In this document: positions 32,832 through 41,875 of the stretch, piece by piece
How positions within the stretch are numbered: position 1 is the first letter of the stretch
Layout: the number at the start of each line of letters is the position of its first letter
Assembly: GCF_900112425.1 (NCBI RefSeq)
Contig: NZ_FOLP01000005.1
Coordinates: forward strand, 372,001 to 436,000
Reading direction: 5' to 3'
Origin: Variovorax sp. OK212
GTDB lineage: Bacteria; Pseudomonadota; Gammaproteobacteria; Burkholderiales; Burkholderiaceae_C
DNA: 64,000 nucleotides
Program-made: the position numbers and the translations under genes
The notes under the pieces: model-generated
What the model was told of the DNA's origin: nothing
Databases searched by the model: none
Seen by the model: the letters and a program-made list of their open reading frames with translations, nothing else

Positions 32832-34979
32832 GTGCCCGCCAAGAAAACCCCGTCCCCTGCCAAGGCCGCTACTGCAGCGAATGCCGCGAACGCCGCCGCG
32901 CCTGCGCCAGCGGGCCCGCCCGGCAGCGGCCTGAGCCTCGTGCAGCGCGCGCTGCGCAAGCTCGGCCTGGTGCGCGACATCGACTTCGCGCTCTACCTGC
33001 CGATGCGCTACGAGGACGAGACGCGCATCGTGCGACTGGCCGATACGCGCGACGGCGACATGGCGCAGGTCGAGGGCGTGGTCACCGAATGCGAGGTGGT
33101 CTACCGACCGCGCCGCCAGCTGATCGCCACCATCGACGACGGCAGCGACACCTGCCAGCTGCGCTTCTTCAATTTCTATCCGTCGCAGCAGAAGCAGTTG
33201 GCCGTGGGTGCCAGCGTGCGCGTGCGCGGCGAGATGCGCGGCGGCTTCGTGGGCCGGCAGATCATGCATCCCACGGTGAAGGCGGCAGGCACCGCGCTGC
33301 CCAACGCGCTCACGCCGGTCTACTCGACCGTGGCCGGGCTGGCGCAGCCGGTGCTGCGGCGCGAGGTGCGCTCGGGCCTGGCGCGCGCGGTGCTCGACGA
33401 AACGATTCCGGTGCAGATCGGCCTGCGCGGCGCATGGGACCTGCGCGCCTCGCTGAGCTTCCTGCACTACCCGACGCCCGACGTGTCCATTGCCGCGCTC
33501 GAAGACCACAGCCACCCGGCGTGGCAGCGCATCAAGGCCGAGGAACTGCTCGCGCAGCAGCTGTCGCAGTTGCAGGCGCGGCTGGAGCGCGCGGCGCAAC
33601 GCGCGCCGGTACTGCCTTCGACCGCCGAGCCGGTGGCCACCTCGCTGCATGCGCAACTGCTCGCGGTGCTGCCCTTCGGCCTGACCGGCGCGCAGCAGCG
33701 CGTGGGCGAAGAAATCACGGCCGACCTGCACCGCGCGATCCCGATGCACCGCCTGCTGCAGGGCGACGTCGGCTCCGGCAAGACCGTGGTGGCCGCGCTG
33801 GCGGCGGCGCGCTGCATCGACGCGGGTTTCCAGTGCGCGCTGATGGCGCCCACCGAAATCCTCGCGGGCCAGCACTTCGGCAAGCTGGTCGGCTGGCTCG
33901 ACCCGCTGCTGGCCGCGCGCGGCCAGCGCGTGGCGTGGCTCACGGGCAGCCAGAAGAAGAAGGAGCGCGACGAGATGTCGGCGGCGGTGGAGAGCGGCCA
34001 GGCCGCGCTGGTCATCGGCACGCACGCGGTCATCTCGGAGAAGGTGCGCTTCAGGAACCTCGCGCTGGCCATCATCGACGAGCAGCACCGCTTCGGCGTC
34101 GCGCAGCGCCTGGCATTGCGCGGCAAGGCTGTCGGCGACCTGGAGCCGCACTTGCTGATGATGAGCGCCACCCCCATTCCGCGCACGCTGGCGATGAGCT
34201 ACTACGCCGACCTGGACGTGTCCACGCTCGACGAACTGCCGCCGGGCCGCACGCCCATCGTCACCAAGCTGGTGGCCGACCACCGGCGCGACGAGGTCAT
34301 CGACCGCATCCACTCGCAGATTGCGCAGGGCCGGCAGGTGTACTGGGTGTGCCCGCTGATCGAGGAGAGCGAGGCGGTCGACCTGCGCAACGCGACCGAG
34401 ACGCGCGAGGAACTGGCCGGCACGCTGGGCGAGCCGATCCAGGTCGGCCTGCTGCATTCGCGCATGCCCACGGCCGAGAAGCAGGCGGTGATGGCCGCGT
34501 TCACCGCCAACGAGATCCAGGTGCTGGTGAGCACGACCGTGATCGAAGTGGGCGTCGACGTGCCCAACGCCTCGCTCATGGTGATCGAGCATGCCGAGCG
34601 CTTCGGCCTCTCGCAGCTGCACCAGTTGCGCGGGCGCGTGGGGCGCGGCGCGGCGGCCTCGGCCTGCGTGCTGCTCTATGCGCCAGGCGACAGCGGGCGC
34701 GTGGGCGAGGCGGCGCGCGCGCGATTGAAAGCCATGGCCGAGACCGGCGACGGCTTCGAGATCGCGCGGCGCGACCTCGAGATTCGCGGGCCCGGCGAGT
34801 TCCTGGGCGCGCGCCAGTCGGGCGCGCCGCTGCTGCGCTTCGCCGACCTCGCGACCGACACCTTGCTGCTCGACTGGGCGCGCGAGCTGGCACCGGTCAT
34901 GCTCGAGAAGCACCCCGAGCTGGCGCAGCGGCACATCGACCGCTGGCTCGGCACCAAGGCCGAGTACCTGAAGGCCTGA
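32832..34979 (+). CDS. recG: ATP-dependent DNA helicase RecG
   Basis: The gene encodes 715 residues. RecG remodels stalled forks and Holliday junctions. Past an Ala/Pro-rich N-terminal 30 residues come the wedge/OB domain (VEGVVTECEVVYRPRRQ), Walker A GDVGSGKT, the DExH motif IIDEQHRFG, SATPIPRTLAM, and the C-terminal helicase motifs with VSTTVIEVGVDVPNAS and QLRGRVGRG. The GTG at 32832 is the best start given the preceding gene and the length, but the ribosome site is weak. It converges on a LysE gene. Confidence 0.95.
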   Translation: MPAKKTPSPAKAATAANAANAAAPAPAGPPGSGLSLVQRALRKLGLVRDIDFALYLPMRYEDETRIVRLADTRDGDMAQVEGVVTECEVVYRPRRQLIATIDDGSDTCQLRFFNFYPSQQKQLAVGASVRVRGEMRGGFVGRQIMHPTVKAAGTALPNALTPVYSTVAGLAQPVLRREVRSGLARAVLDETIPVQIGLRGAWDLRASLSFLHYPTPDVSIAALEDHSHPAWQRIKAEELLAQQLSQLQARLERAAQRAPVLPSTAEPVATSLHAQLLAVLPFGLTGAQQRVGEEITADLHRAIPMHRLLQGDVGSGKTVVAALAAARCIDAGFQCALMAPTEILAGQHFGKLVGWLDPLLAARGQRVAWLTGSQKKKERDEMSAAVESGQAALVIGTHAVISEKVRFRNLALAIIDEQHRFGVAQRLALRGKAVGDLEPHLLMMSATPIPRTLAMSYYADLDVSTLDELPPGRTPIVTKLVADHRRDEVIDRIHSQIAQGRQVYWVCPLIEESEAVDLRNATETREELAGTLGEPIQVGLLHSRMPTAEKQAVMAAFTANEIQVLVSTTVIEVGVDVPNASLMVIEHAERFGLSQLHQLRGRVGRGAAASACVLLYAPGDSGRVGEAARARLKAMAETGDGFEIARRDLEIRGPGEFLGARQSGAPLLRFADLATDTLLLDWARELAPVMLEKHPELAQRHIDRWLGTKAEYLKA

Positions 34980-35006
34980 GTCCGTTCAGCCAAGCCGGAA
35001 GGCGTG

Positions 35007-35639
35007 TCAGCCCGCGGGCCGGCGCGTGAACGCCAGGATCAGCCCGAAGCCGACCATCATGCTGCCGCTCACGCGGTTGAACCAGCGCATCGCGCGGCTG
35101 CCGTCGGCCAGCCGGCGCATGCGCGCGCCGAGCATGGCGTACAGCGCGATCGCCACCAGCTCGAACACCAGGAAGGTCACGCCCAGCAGCAGGTAGCTGG
35201 AGGCGTAGGCGCCCGGCACCACGAACTGCGGAAAGAAGGCGGTGAACACCAGGATGGCCTTCGGGTTGCCGGCCGCCACGGTGAACTCCTGACGCGCCAG
35301 CGCGCGCAGCGAGGGCGGCGCGCCGGCGTCGCGTTGCTGCACCTCGGCCGTGGGCGCCGGTGCGCGCAGCAGGCGAACGCCGATCCACACCAGGTAGGCC
35401 GCGCCGATGTACTTGATGACGTCGAAGGCCAGCTCCGACGCGACCAGCACCGCGCCCATGCCCAGCCCCGCGATGGCGATCATGATCGCGAAGGCCACGA
35501 GCCGGCCGCTGGCCGCGATCACGGCCGGCGACACGCCGTGCTTCGCGCCGTTGGTCACCGACAGCAGATTGTTGGGGCCGAAGGCCATGTTGATGGCGAA
35601 GCAGGCCGGCAGGAACAGCAGGTAGGCAGACAGGGTCAT
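35007..35639 (-). CDS. LysE/RhtB-family amino-acid exporter
   Basis: The gene encodes 210 residues with about six hydrophobic segments. The N-terminal FLPACFAINMAFGPNNLLSVTNGAKHG fits the conserved LysE/RhtB motif (GPNxL, then G). The second half has FTVAAGNPKAILVFTAFFPQF, also diagnostic. Members export lysine, homoserine, threonine or similar compounds. The substrate here is not determined. It is convergent to recG and divergent from the autotransporter. Confidence 0.9.
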   Translation of the reverse strand: MTLSAYLLFLPACFAINMAFGPNNLLSVTNGAKHGVSPAVIAASGRLVAFAIMIAIAGLGMGAVLVASELAFDVIKYIGAAYLVWIGVRLLRAPAPTAEVQQRDAGAPPSLRALARQEFTVAAGNPKAILVFTAFFPQFVVPGAYASSYLLLGVTFLVFELVAIALYAMLGARMRRLADGSRAMRWFNRVSGSMMVGFGLILAFTRRPAG

Positions 35640-35988
35640 GGGGGCATCCAGGCTCTGAGATGACGGAAGGGACCAAGAAGGTTCGCCATTATCCGCAGCA
35701 CGCCCCGCACGTTGACGAAGGCAAACAAACGCAACATCAGTGCATTGGCTCGAGAGCTTGCGTGCACATGCTGTCGCGTGGCGTGCGGCATTTCCTGTCG
35801 GGGAAATGAGCAGCTGCCGCCATGGGCAATGCTTCCTCGACTACCTCGCCTGGCACCGGTATCTCCACCGCGCTGCCGTGGGAAACAGTTGTTCATGTTT
35901 CGCCTTTTGGCTCGCGTCTTGCACACGGGCCGGTGCGGCTCGCCGCTGTCTGTTCGAACAACAAATCAACAGGGAGGAAGGTCGAATC
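35640..35988. promoter_or_regulatory. 349-base spacer upstream of the autotransporter
   Basis: No credible gene is present. The spacer has a TTGACG at 35712-35717 that could be a -35 box without a clear -10, a seven-base hairpin CATTTCC/GGAAATG at 35789-35808, and a perfect ten-base palindrome TGTTCGAACA at 35951-35960, 29 bases before the autotransporter start. AGGGAGGAAG at 35971-35980 is the ribosome site. The palindrome is a reasonable operator candidate. Confidence 0.5.
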
Positions 35989-38900
35989 ATGACTTCGAAA
36001 AGGATGAAGAAATTCGCACTGGCCATGGCACTCGCCGGCCTTGCGACACACCAGGCATGGGCCATTCAGAGCTACGCGGGAGATCCGGGCATGCTCGGTT
36101 CGCCGGCGAGCTGGCGCACGCCGGAGTTCGTGCGCGACTGGGGCCTGCGCGCCATGGGCGCCGAGTACGCCTATGCGGCGGGCTTCAGCGGCATGGGCGT
36201 CAAGGTGGGGGAGGTCGACTCGGGCTACGACGCATCGCACCCCGAGTTTCCGGTCTCGCGCTTCCACGGTGTCCTGGTGGGCACGGTGCCCGGCGCCTAC
36301 AGCGGCGTCTACAACGACCGCCATGGCACGCACGTCGGCGGCAGCATCGCCGCCAGCCGCGACGGCGGCAGCGCCACGGCCAACATGCACGGCGTGGCAT
36401 TCAACGCGGACCTCCATGTCGTCAACACCGCAAGGAGCGACAGCGCCAACTTCGGCCGGCCGACCCCCGGCCAGTCGGCGGCCCTCACGGCCGACGATCG
36501 GCACATCGCCGATGCCTACCGGCAGGCGAACGCGCAGGGCGTGCGCATCATCAGCACCAGCTGGGGCAGCCCGCCGTCCGGCGAGCGCTACGACACCATG
36601 GCGCAGCTCCATGCCGCCAACGGCTACTACGTTGCCAACACCACCTGGATGCAGGGCGCGTTCGACGCCGCGAAGACCGACACGCTGATGGTCTTCAGCG
36701 CGGGCAACGGCGGCTGGCTCAATCCCAGCGCGCGCGCCGCGGCGCCGTACTTCGACCCCAAGCTCGAAGCCAACTGGCTCGCCGTGTCGGCCCTGAGCAC
36801 CGCGGGGCAGACCCTCAACGCCGACGGCTCGGTCAACGTGCCGGGCACGCAGAACTTCAACAAGTGCGGCGTGGCGAAGTGGTCCTGCGTCACGGCGCCG
36901 GGCGTAGGCATCAACGGCACCGTGCTGGCTGGCGGCTACGCGTCGCTGTCGGGCACCTCGATGGCCGCGCCCCACGCGTCCGGCGCGCTGGCCCTGGTCA
37001 TGGAGCGCTTCAGCTACCTGACGAACGAGCAGGTGCTCATGGTGCTGAAGACCACGGCGACGCAGAACGCCACCATCCCCAATCCGGCCGGGCCGGGCAC
37101 GCTCGCCAACCCCGAGGCCGGCCAGCAGGTCAAGGTGCCCGACGTGGTCAACGGCTGGGGCACGCCGAGCCTGCGCCGCGCAATGAACGGCCCGGGCCAG
37201 TTGCTGGGGCCCTTCGCGGTCGACACGCAGGGCCGCAGCGACACCTGGTCGAACAGCATCTCCGACATCGCGCTCAAGGCGCGCAGGACCGAGGACGCCA
37301 GCGAGGCCGTGGCCTGGGGCGCGACCCGGCAGGCCAAGGGCTGGACCGCGGGCCTGCCGGCCGGCGCCAGCGACGCCGACCGCAGCGAGTACGCCACCGG
37401 CGTGGCCCGCGAAGCCGCGCGCGGCGCCCGGGTCTATGAAGGCAGCCTGGAGAAACGCGGCGCCGGCACGCTCACCCTGAGCGGCCAGAACAGCTACGCG
37501 GGCAGCACCGCCGTCCATGGCGGCACGCTCAGGGCGGGTGCCGCCAACGCGTTCAGCGGCTCGTCGGCCCACATCGTGGGCGCGGGCGGCACGCTCGACC
37601 TTGCAGGCTTCGGCCAGAGGCTGCCCTCGCTCAGGAACGGCGGCCTGGTTTCGCTGGCGGGCACGGTGCCGGGGACCGTGCTCACCGTCACCGGGGCCTA
37701 CGTGGGCGACAACGGCACCCTTCGCCTGGGCACCGCGCTCGGCGACAGCGGCAGCGCGAGCGACCGGCTGGTGCTCGACGGCGCGGGCGCGAACGCCAGC
37801 GGACGCACCACGGTGCAGGTGGCCAACCTCGGCGGCCTCGGCGCCTTGACCGCGGGCAGCGGCATCGAGCTCGTCAGCGGGCTCAACGGCGCGAGGACCA
37901 CGGCGCAAGGCACCAGGGACGCCTTCGCGCTCGCGGGCGGCCACGTCGATGCAGGGGCGTACGAGTACCGCCTGCACGCGGCCGATGCCAACGGCGCGGG
38001 CGAGAACTGGTACCTGCGCTCCACGGTGGCGGTGGCGCCGCCGGCACCGGCAGGGGCGCCGACACCTGCCGGGGCGCCGACATCTGCAGGGGCGCCAATA
38101 CCTGCCAGGACGGCGCCCCTGCAAGTCCCCGCCTACCGCGCGGAGGTGCCGCTGCTCGCCGCGCTGCCCGAGCAGTTGCGCCAGGGCAATCTCGCGATGC
38201 TGGGCAGCCTGCGGGTGCGCATGGGCGACGACGATGCGGGTGCCGGCCGCAACGATGCCGGCGATGCCGACGATCTGTCCCGGCGCAGCGCCTGGGGGCG
38301 CGTCATCGGCAGCCACCTGGACATCCGCCAGGCAGGCACCGTGAGCCAGAGCAGCCGCGGGCGCATGGCGGGCCTGCAGGCCGGCACCGACCTGTGGGCG
38401 AACCGCAACTGGCGCGCCGGCGTGTACGCCGGCCGGCTCGAGGGCGATGCCAGGACACGCGGTTTCGCGCGCGGCGTGCTCGACCTGGGCGTGGGGCGCA
38501 ACTCGCTGCGCAGCGACTACCTCGGCGTGTATGGCGCCTTCATGAACGACACCGGGTTCCATGCCGATGCGGTGCTGCAGGGCGGACGGCATCGCTACAC
38601 GGCGGAACTGCTCGACAGCGCGGGCGGCGCCTCGGGCAAGGGGCGCAGCACGCTGGTGTCGCTGGAAGTGGGCCAGAGCTTCGCACTGGGCGGTCGCTGG
38701 ACGATCGAGCCGCAGCTGCAACTGGTGCGCCAGAGCCTGGCGATCGACGACGTGAACATCGTCGGCGCCCGCGTATCGCAGGACGGCGACAGCGGCTGGA
38801 CCGTGCGCGCGGGCTTGCGCCTGCGCGGGCAGCTGGCCACCGCGGCGGGCATGCTGCAGCCGTATGCGCGCCTGAACGTCTACCGCACGACCGGCGGCGC

Positions 38901-39111
38901 CGACACCGCGACCTTCGTGGGCCCGGCCGGATCGAGCGCCATCGGCAGCCGCACCGGCGGGACAAGCACCGGGTTGGCGGGCGGTGCGACCCTGGCGCTC
39001 GGCGAGCGCACCAGCGTGTACGCCGAGTTGGGGAAGCTGTTCGCGTCGGGCGGCGGCGCGCGCGTCAAGAGCGGCATCGACGCCAGCCTGGGCATGCGCG
39101 TGAAGTGGTGA
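35989..39111 (+). CDS. Subtilisin-like serine protease autotransporter
   Basis: The gene encodes 1040 residues. A signal peptide ends near HQAWA. The S8 protease domain spans about 30-380, with a complete triad: Asp77 (GEVDSG), His112 (RHGTHVGG) and Ser324 (SGTSMAAP); Asn240 in SAGNGG is the oxyanion residue. A passenger beta-helix follows with an autotransporter-associated strand repeat (GAGTLTLSGQNSYAGSTAV, residues 490-510). A Pro/Ala-rich PAGAPT repeat linker lies near 685-705. The last 270 residues form the type V beta-barrel, ending in an aromatic Trp. The role could be surface proteolysis or maturation of other proteins. It stands alone. Confidence 0.94.
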   Translation: MTSKRMKKFALAMALAGLATHQAWAIQSYAGDPGMLGSPASWRTPEFVRDWGLRAMGAEYAYAAGFSGMGVKVGEVDSGYDASHPEFPVSRFHGVLVGTVPGAYSGVYNDRHGTHVGGSIAASRDGGSATANMHGVAFNADLHVVNTARSDSANFGRPTPGQSAALTADDRHIADAYRQANAQGVRIISTSWGSPPSGERYDTMAQLHAANGYYVANTTWMQGAFDAAKTDTLMVFSAGNGGWLNPSARAAAPYFDPKLEANWLAVSALSTAGQTLNADGSVNVPGTQNFNKCGVAKWSCVTAPGVGINGTVLAGGYASLSGTSMAAPHASGALALVMERFSYLTNEQVLMVLKTTATQNATIPNPAGPGTLANPEAGQQVKVPDVVNGWGTPSLRRAMNGPGQLLGPFAVDTQGRSDTWSNSISDIALKARRTEDASEAVAWGATRQAKGWTAGLPAGASDADRSEYATGVAREAARGARVYEGSLEKRGAGTLTLSGQNSYAGSTAVHGGTLRAGAANAFSGSSAHIVGAGGTLDLAGFGQRLPSLRNGGLVSLAGTVPGTVLTVTGAYVGDNGTLRLGTALGDSGSASDRLVLDGAGANASGRTTVQVANLGGLGALTAGSGIELVSGLNGARTTAQGTRDAFALAGGHVDAGAYEYRLHAADANGAGENWYLRSTVAVAPPAPAGAPTPAGAPTSAGAPIPARTAPLQVPAYRAEVPLLAALPEQLRQGNLAMLGSLRVRMGDDDAGAGRNDAGDADDLSRRSAWGRVIGSHLDIRQAGTVSQSSRGRMAGLQAGTDLWANRNWRAGVYAGRLEGDARTRGFARGVLDLGVGRNSLRSDYLGVYGAFMNDTGFHADAVLQGGRHRYTAELLDSAGGASGKGRSTLVSLEVGQSFALGGRWTIEPQLQLVRQSLAIDDVNIVGARVSQDGDSGWTVRAGLRLRGQLATAAGMLQPYARLNVYRTTGGADTATFVGPAGSSAIGSRTGGTSTGLAGGATLALGERTSVYAELGKLFASGGGARVKSGIDASLGMRVKW

Positions 39112-39132
39112 GGCGTCTCGCCCCCGGCCCGC

Positions 39133-39837
39133 TCAGTTGTCGATGCCGCTTTCGGGCATCTGCCGCGCATACACGGCGAGCACGATGCGTTCGGAGTGGA
39201 TCAGGTACTCGTTGAGCGACGCCGAGCCCTCGGTGAACTTGCCGGCCTCGATGAGCTCGAGCAGCTTCGTGTTCATGTCCACGTAGGGCGCGTGCAGGAA
39301 CTCCGGGTCCTTGAGCAGGCCGAAGGCCAGCCGCAGCTCGACCAGGATATGGGCGAACAAGATGTTCAGCCGCTCGCTGTCCGCCAGCTCCACGATGCCC
39401 TTGTGGAACTCCATGTTGGCCGTGCCCACGCCCAGCCAGTCGCCGGCGTCGCGGCACTTCAGCGCCATCTCCACGGCTTCGCGCATGTGCTTCTTGGCCG
39501 GGTGGCGCGGGTAGGCCTGCGCCAGCGCCTGGCATTCGATGAGCCGGCGCACGCGGTAGATGTCGATGATCGACGCGATGCTGGGCACCGCCACGAACAC
39601 GCCGCGGTTGGGCGCGTGCTTGAGCAGCCCTTCCTTGGTCAGCGTGCGGAACACCTCGCGCAGGGTGTTGCGCGAAATCTCGAAGCTGTCGGCCAGCGCC
39701 GCCTCCGACAGCCGCTGCCCGGGCGAGAACTCGCCCTTCACGATCTTCTGGCGGATCAGCTCGGCGACCCGGTCGTTGAGCGTCTGCGTGCCGGCGGCCG
39801 GCGCGGCAGGGGAGGTCGGGGAAGCCAGTGAGGTCAT
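39133..39837 (-). CDS. GntR/FCD-family regulator of the pyroglutamate operon
   Basis: The gene encodes 234 residues. Residues 18-85 form a GntR winged helix (LNDRVAELIRQKIVKGEFSPGQRLSE, then SRNTLREVFRTLTKEGLL). The C-terminal FCD domain has the RRLIECQAL start and histidines at typical metal-binding positions (NMEFHKGI, LNEYLIHSERI). FCD proteins usually repress catabolic operons until a carboxylate ligand binds. It is divergent from the oxoproline genes, so it probably controls them and senses 5-oxoproline or glutamate. This link is inferred from position. Confidence 0.88.
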   Translation of the reverse strand: MTSLASPTSPAAPAAGTQTLNDRVAELIRQKIVKGEFSPGQRLSEAALADSFEISRNTLREVFRTLTKEGLLKHAPNRGVFVAVPSIASIIDIYRVRRLIECQALAQAYPRHPAKKHMREAVEMALKCRDAGDWLGVGTANMEFHKGIVELADSERLNILFAHILVELRLAFGLLKDPEFLHAPYVDMNTKLLELIEAGKFTEGSASLNEYLIHSERIVLAVYARQMPESGIDN

Positions 39838-40165
39838 GCCGGGAAGGGGGATGGGAAAAGCCGAAGGAGCAGGGAAAGCCGCGCGTTTTTAGCAGATTCC
39901 GCCCGCCGGGTCGCCGTTTCCCCCCCGTTTGCCGCCCCGCTTGCCATGGCGCTTGCGCGCGCACCAAAGGCGCCCGCGCTCAGGGTTTCCATGGGGTTGG
40001 CCAGGCACTGTTGTTGGGCACACTCACCACAATTGTTCAACAATCGTGGACAAATGAGTGATTCAGAAGAAATAGATTGCTCATTCATTGGCACGAGGTT
40101 TGCATCAAGCGAATGACCGGCGCCCCCGCGCAAGGTGTCTCTGAATCCCAAAACGAAAGACCAAC
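39838..40165. promoter_or_regulatory. Divergent control region of the pyroglutamate operon
   Basis: This 328-base spacer holds no gene. It contains a perfect 13-base palindrome, ATTGTT-C-AACAAT, at 40032-40044, and an imperfect inverted pair around CAAATGAGTGAT (40051-40062) and ATTGCTCATTCATTG (40076-40090). Sequences of the TTGT..ACAA kind are common FCD-regulator operators. The palindrome is the best candidate binding site for the adjacent GntR protein. The right half is clearly lower in GC than the genes around it. Confidence 0.55.
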
Positions 40166-40906
40166 ATGACTCCTGACATCCCTCATTTGTGGCCGCTGAT
40201 CGGCGTGGCCGTGATCATTGCGGGCTTCATCCTGCGCTTCAATCCGATGCTGGTGGTGATCGTCACGGCCATCGTGACGGCGGCCGCCGCGGGCTTCGGC
40301 CCCATGGCCATCCTCACGGCCATCGGCACCGGGTTCATCAAGACGCGCAACCTGCCGCTGATCATTCTTCTGCCGCTGGCCGTCATCGGCCTGCTCGAGC
40401 GCCACGGCCTGCGCCAGCACGCGCAGAACTGGATCAGCCGCATCAAGTCGGCCACCGCCGGGCGCCTGCTGATCGTCTACCTGGCCGCGCGCGAGCTCAC
40501 GGCCGCCGTCGGCCTCACCAGCCTGGGCGGCCACCCGCAGATGGTTCGCCCGTTGCTGGCACCGATGGCCGAAGGCGCCACCGAGACCCGCTACGGCAAG
40601 CTGCCCGAGCGCCTGCGCCACAAGCTGCGCGCCTATGCCGCGGCCACCGACAACGTGGGCCTGTTCTTCGGCGAAGACATCTTCGTGGCCTTCGGCGCCA
40701 TCGTGCTGATGAGCACCTTCCTGCACGAGGCCGGCATCGACGTGGAGCCGCTGCACATCGCGCTGTGGGGCATCCCGACCGCGATCGCCGCCTTCGTCAT
40801 CCACGCCTGGCGCCTGCGCCGCCTCGACCAGTCGATCGCCCGTGAAATGCAAGGCGCCAAGGAAGAGCCGGCCGTACCCGCCGTCGCCGCGCAGGAGGGC
40901 CGCTGA
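40166..40906 (+). CDS. DUF969 membrane protein (putative oxoproline transporter subunit)
   Basis: The gene encodes 246 residues with about six hydrophobic segments. It matches the DUF969 family: HLWPLIGVAVIIAGFILRFNP, the NLPLIILLPLAVIGLLERHGL block and VGLTSLGGHPQMVRPLLAPM. DUF969 is regularly found with DUF979 next to oxoprolinase genes and is thought to form a two-part transporter. The start has no strong Shine-Dalgarno sequence. It is the first gene of the operon and is followed by DUF979 after two bases. Confidence 0.85.
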   Translation: MTPDIPHLWPLIGVAVIIAGFILRFNPMLVVIVTAIVTAAAAGFGPMAILTAIGTGFIKTRNLPLIILLPLAVIGLLERHGLRQHAQNWISRIKSATAGRLLIVYLAARELTAAVGLTSLGGHPQMVRPLLAPMAEGATETRYGKLPERLRHKLRAYAAATDNVGLFFGEDIFVAFGAIVLMSTFLHEAGIDVEPLHIALWGIPTAIAAFVIHAWRLRRLDQSIAREMQGAKEEPAVPAVAAQEGR

Positions 40907-40908
40907 TC

Positions 40909-41865
40909 ATGATTCTCTCGATCCAGCACCTCTACATCCTGGTGGGCCTGATCCTCGCGATCACGGCCATCATGACCCTGACCGACCGCCAGCACCCCAA
41001 GCGCTACACCAGCGGCCTGTTCTGGGCGCTCTACGCCATGGTCTTCCTGGTCGGCGACAAGCTGCCGCCGGCCTGGGTCGGCGTGGGCGCCATCGCCATG
41101 GCCGTCATTGCCGGCCTGCGCGGCGTGGGTGCGGGCAAGCACCGCGAGCCCTCGGTCGCCGAGTACGCCGCCAGCGCCAAGCGCCTGGGCAACAAGCTGT
41201 TCATGCCCGCGCTGGCCATTCCGCTGGTCACCGTGATCGGCACCGTGCTCATGAGCAAGGTGAAGATCGGCGACGCCTTCCTGCTCGACCCCAAGAACAC
41301 GACGCTGGTGAGCCTGGGCGTGGGCTGCGTGGTGGCGCTGGCGCTGGCCTGCTGGTTGACGCGCGAGACGCCGGTGCAGGGCATGCGCGAGTCGCGCCGC
41401 CTGACCGACGCGCTGGGCTGGGCCGTGGTGCTGCCGCAGATGCTGGGCATGCTGGGCCTGGTGTTCTCCGACGCGGGCGTGGGCAAGGCCGTGGCGTACA
41501 TCACCACCAGCTACATCAACATGGACATCCGCTTCGTGGCGGTGGTGGTCTACGTGCTGGGCATGGCGCTGTTCACCATCATCATGGGCAACGGCTTCGC
41601 GGCCTTCCCGGTGATGACGGGCGGCGTGGGCGTGCCGGTGCTGGTGGGCGTGTACCACGGCGACCCGGCCGTGATGGCGGCCATCGGCATGTTCTCGGGC
41701 TACTGCGGCACGCTGATGACGCCGATGGCGGCCAACTTCAACATCGTGCCGGCGGCGCTGCTGGAGCTGCCCGACAAGAATGCGGTGATCAAGGTCCAGG
41801 TGCCGACCGCCGCCGCCTTGCTGGTGGTCAACATCTTCCTGCTGTACTTCCTGATGTTCCGTTGA
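40909..41865 (+). CDS. DUF979 membrane protein (putative oxoproline transporter subunit)
   Basis: The gene encodes 318 residues with about nine hydrophobic segments. The family features YILVGLILAITAIMTLTDRQHPKR, the MGNGFAAFPVMTGGVGVPVLVG block and YCGTLMTPMAANFNIVPAALL match DUF979, the partner of DUF969. The fold recalls secondary carboxylate carriers. The pair probably takes up 5-oxoproline or pyroglutamyl peptides; this is inferred from the operon. The next start lies ten bases after the stop. Confidence 0.85.
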   Translation: MILSIQHLYILVGLILAITAIMTLTDRQHPKRYTSGLFWALYAMVFLVGDKLPPAWVGVGAIAMAVIAGLRGVGAGKHREPSVAEYAASAKRLGNKLFMPALAIPLVTVIGTVLMSKVKIGDAFLLDPKNTTLVSLGVGCVVALALACWLTRETPVQGMRESRRLTDALGWAVVLPQMLGMLGLVFSDAGVGKAVAYITTSYINMDIRFVAVVVYVLGMALFTIIMGNGFAAFPVMTGGVGVPVLVGVYHGDPAVMAAIGMFSGYCGTLMTPMAANFNIVPAALLELPDKNAVIKVQVPTAAALLVVNIFLLYFLMFR

Positions 41866-41875
41866 GGTGCCGCGC

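Noticed and set aside
31488..34979. A long N-terminal extension of RecG
   Set aside because: The first 448 codons overlap the TIGR01777 gene in another frame and have no domain. The GTG at 32832 gives the normal RecG length.
35893..38721. A 942-codon open frame on the minus strand opposite the autotransporter
   Set aside because: It is antisense to a gene with a full protease triad and barrel, is rich in His, Arg and Ala without any domain, and arises from GC-rich third positions.
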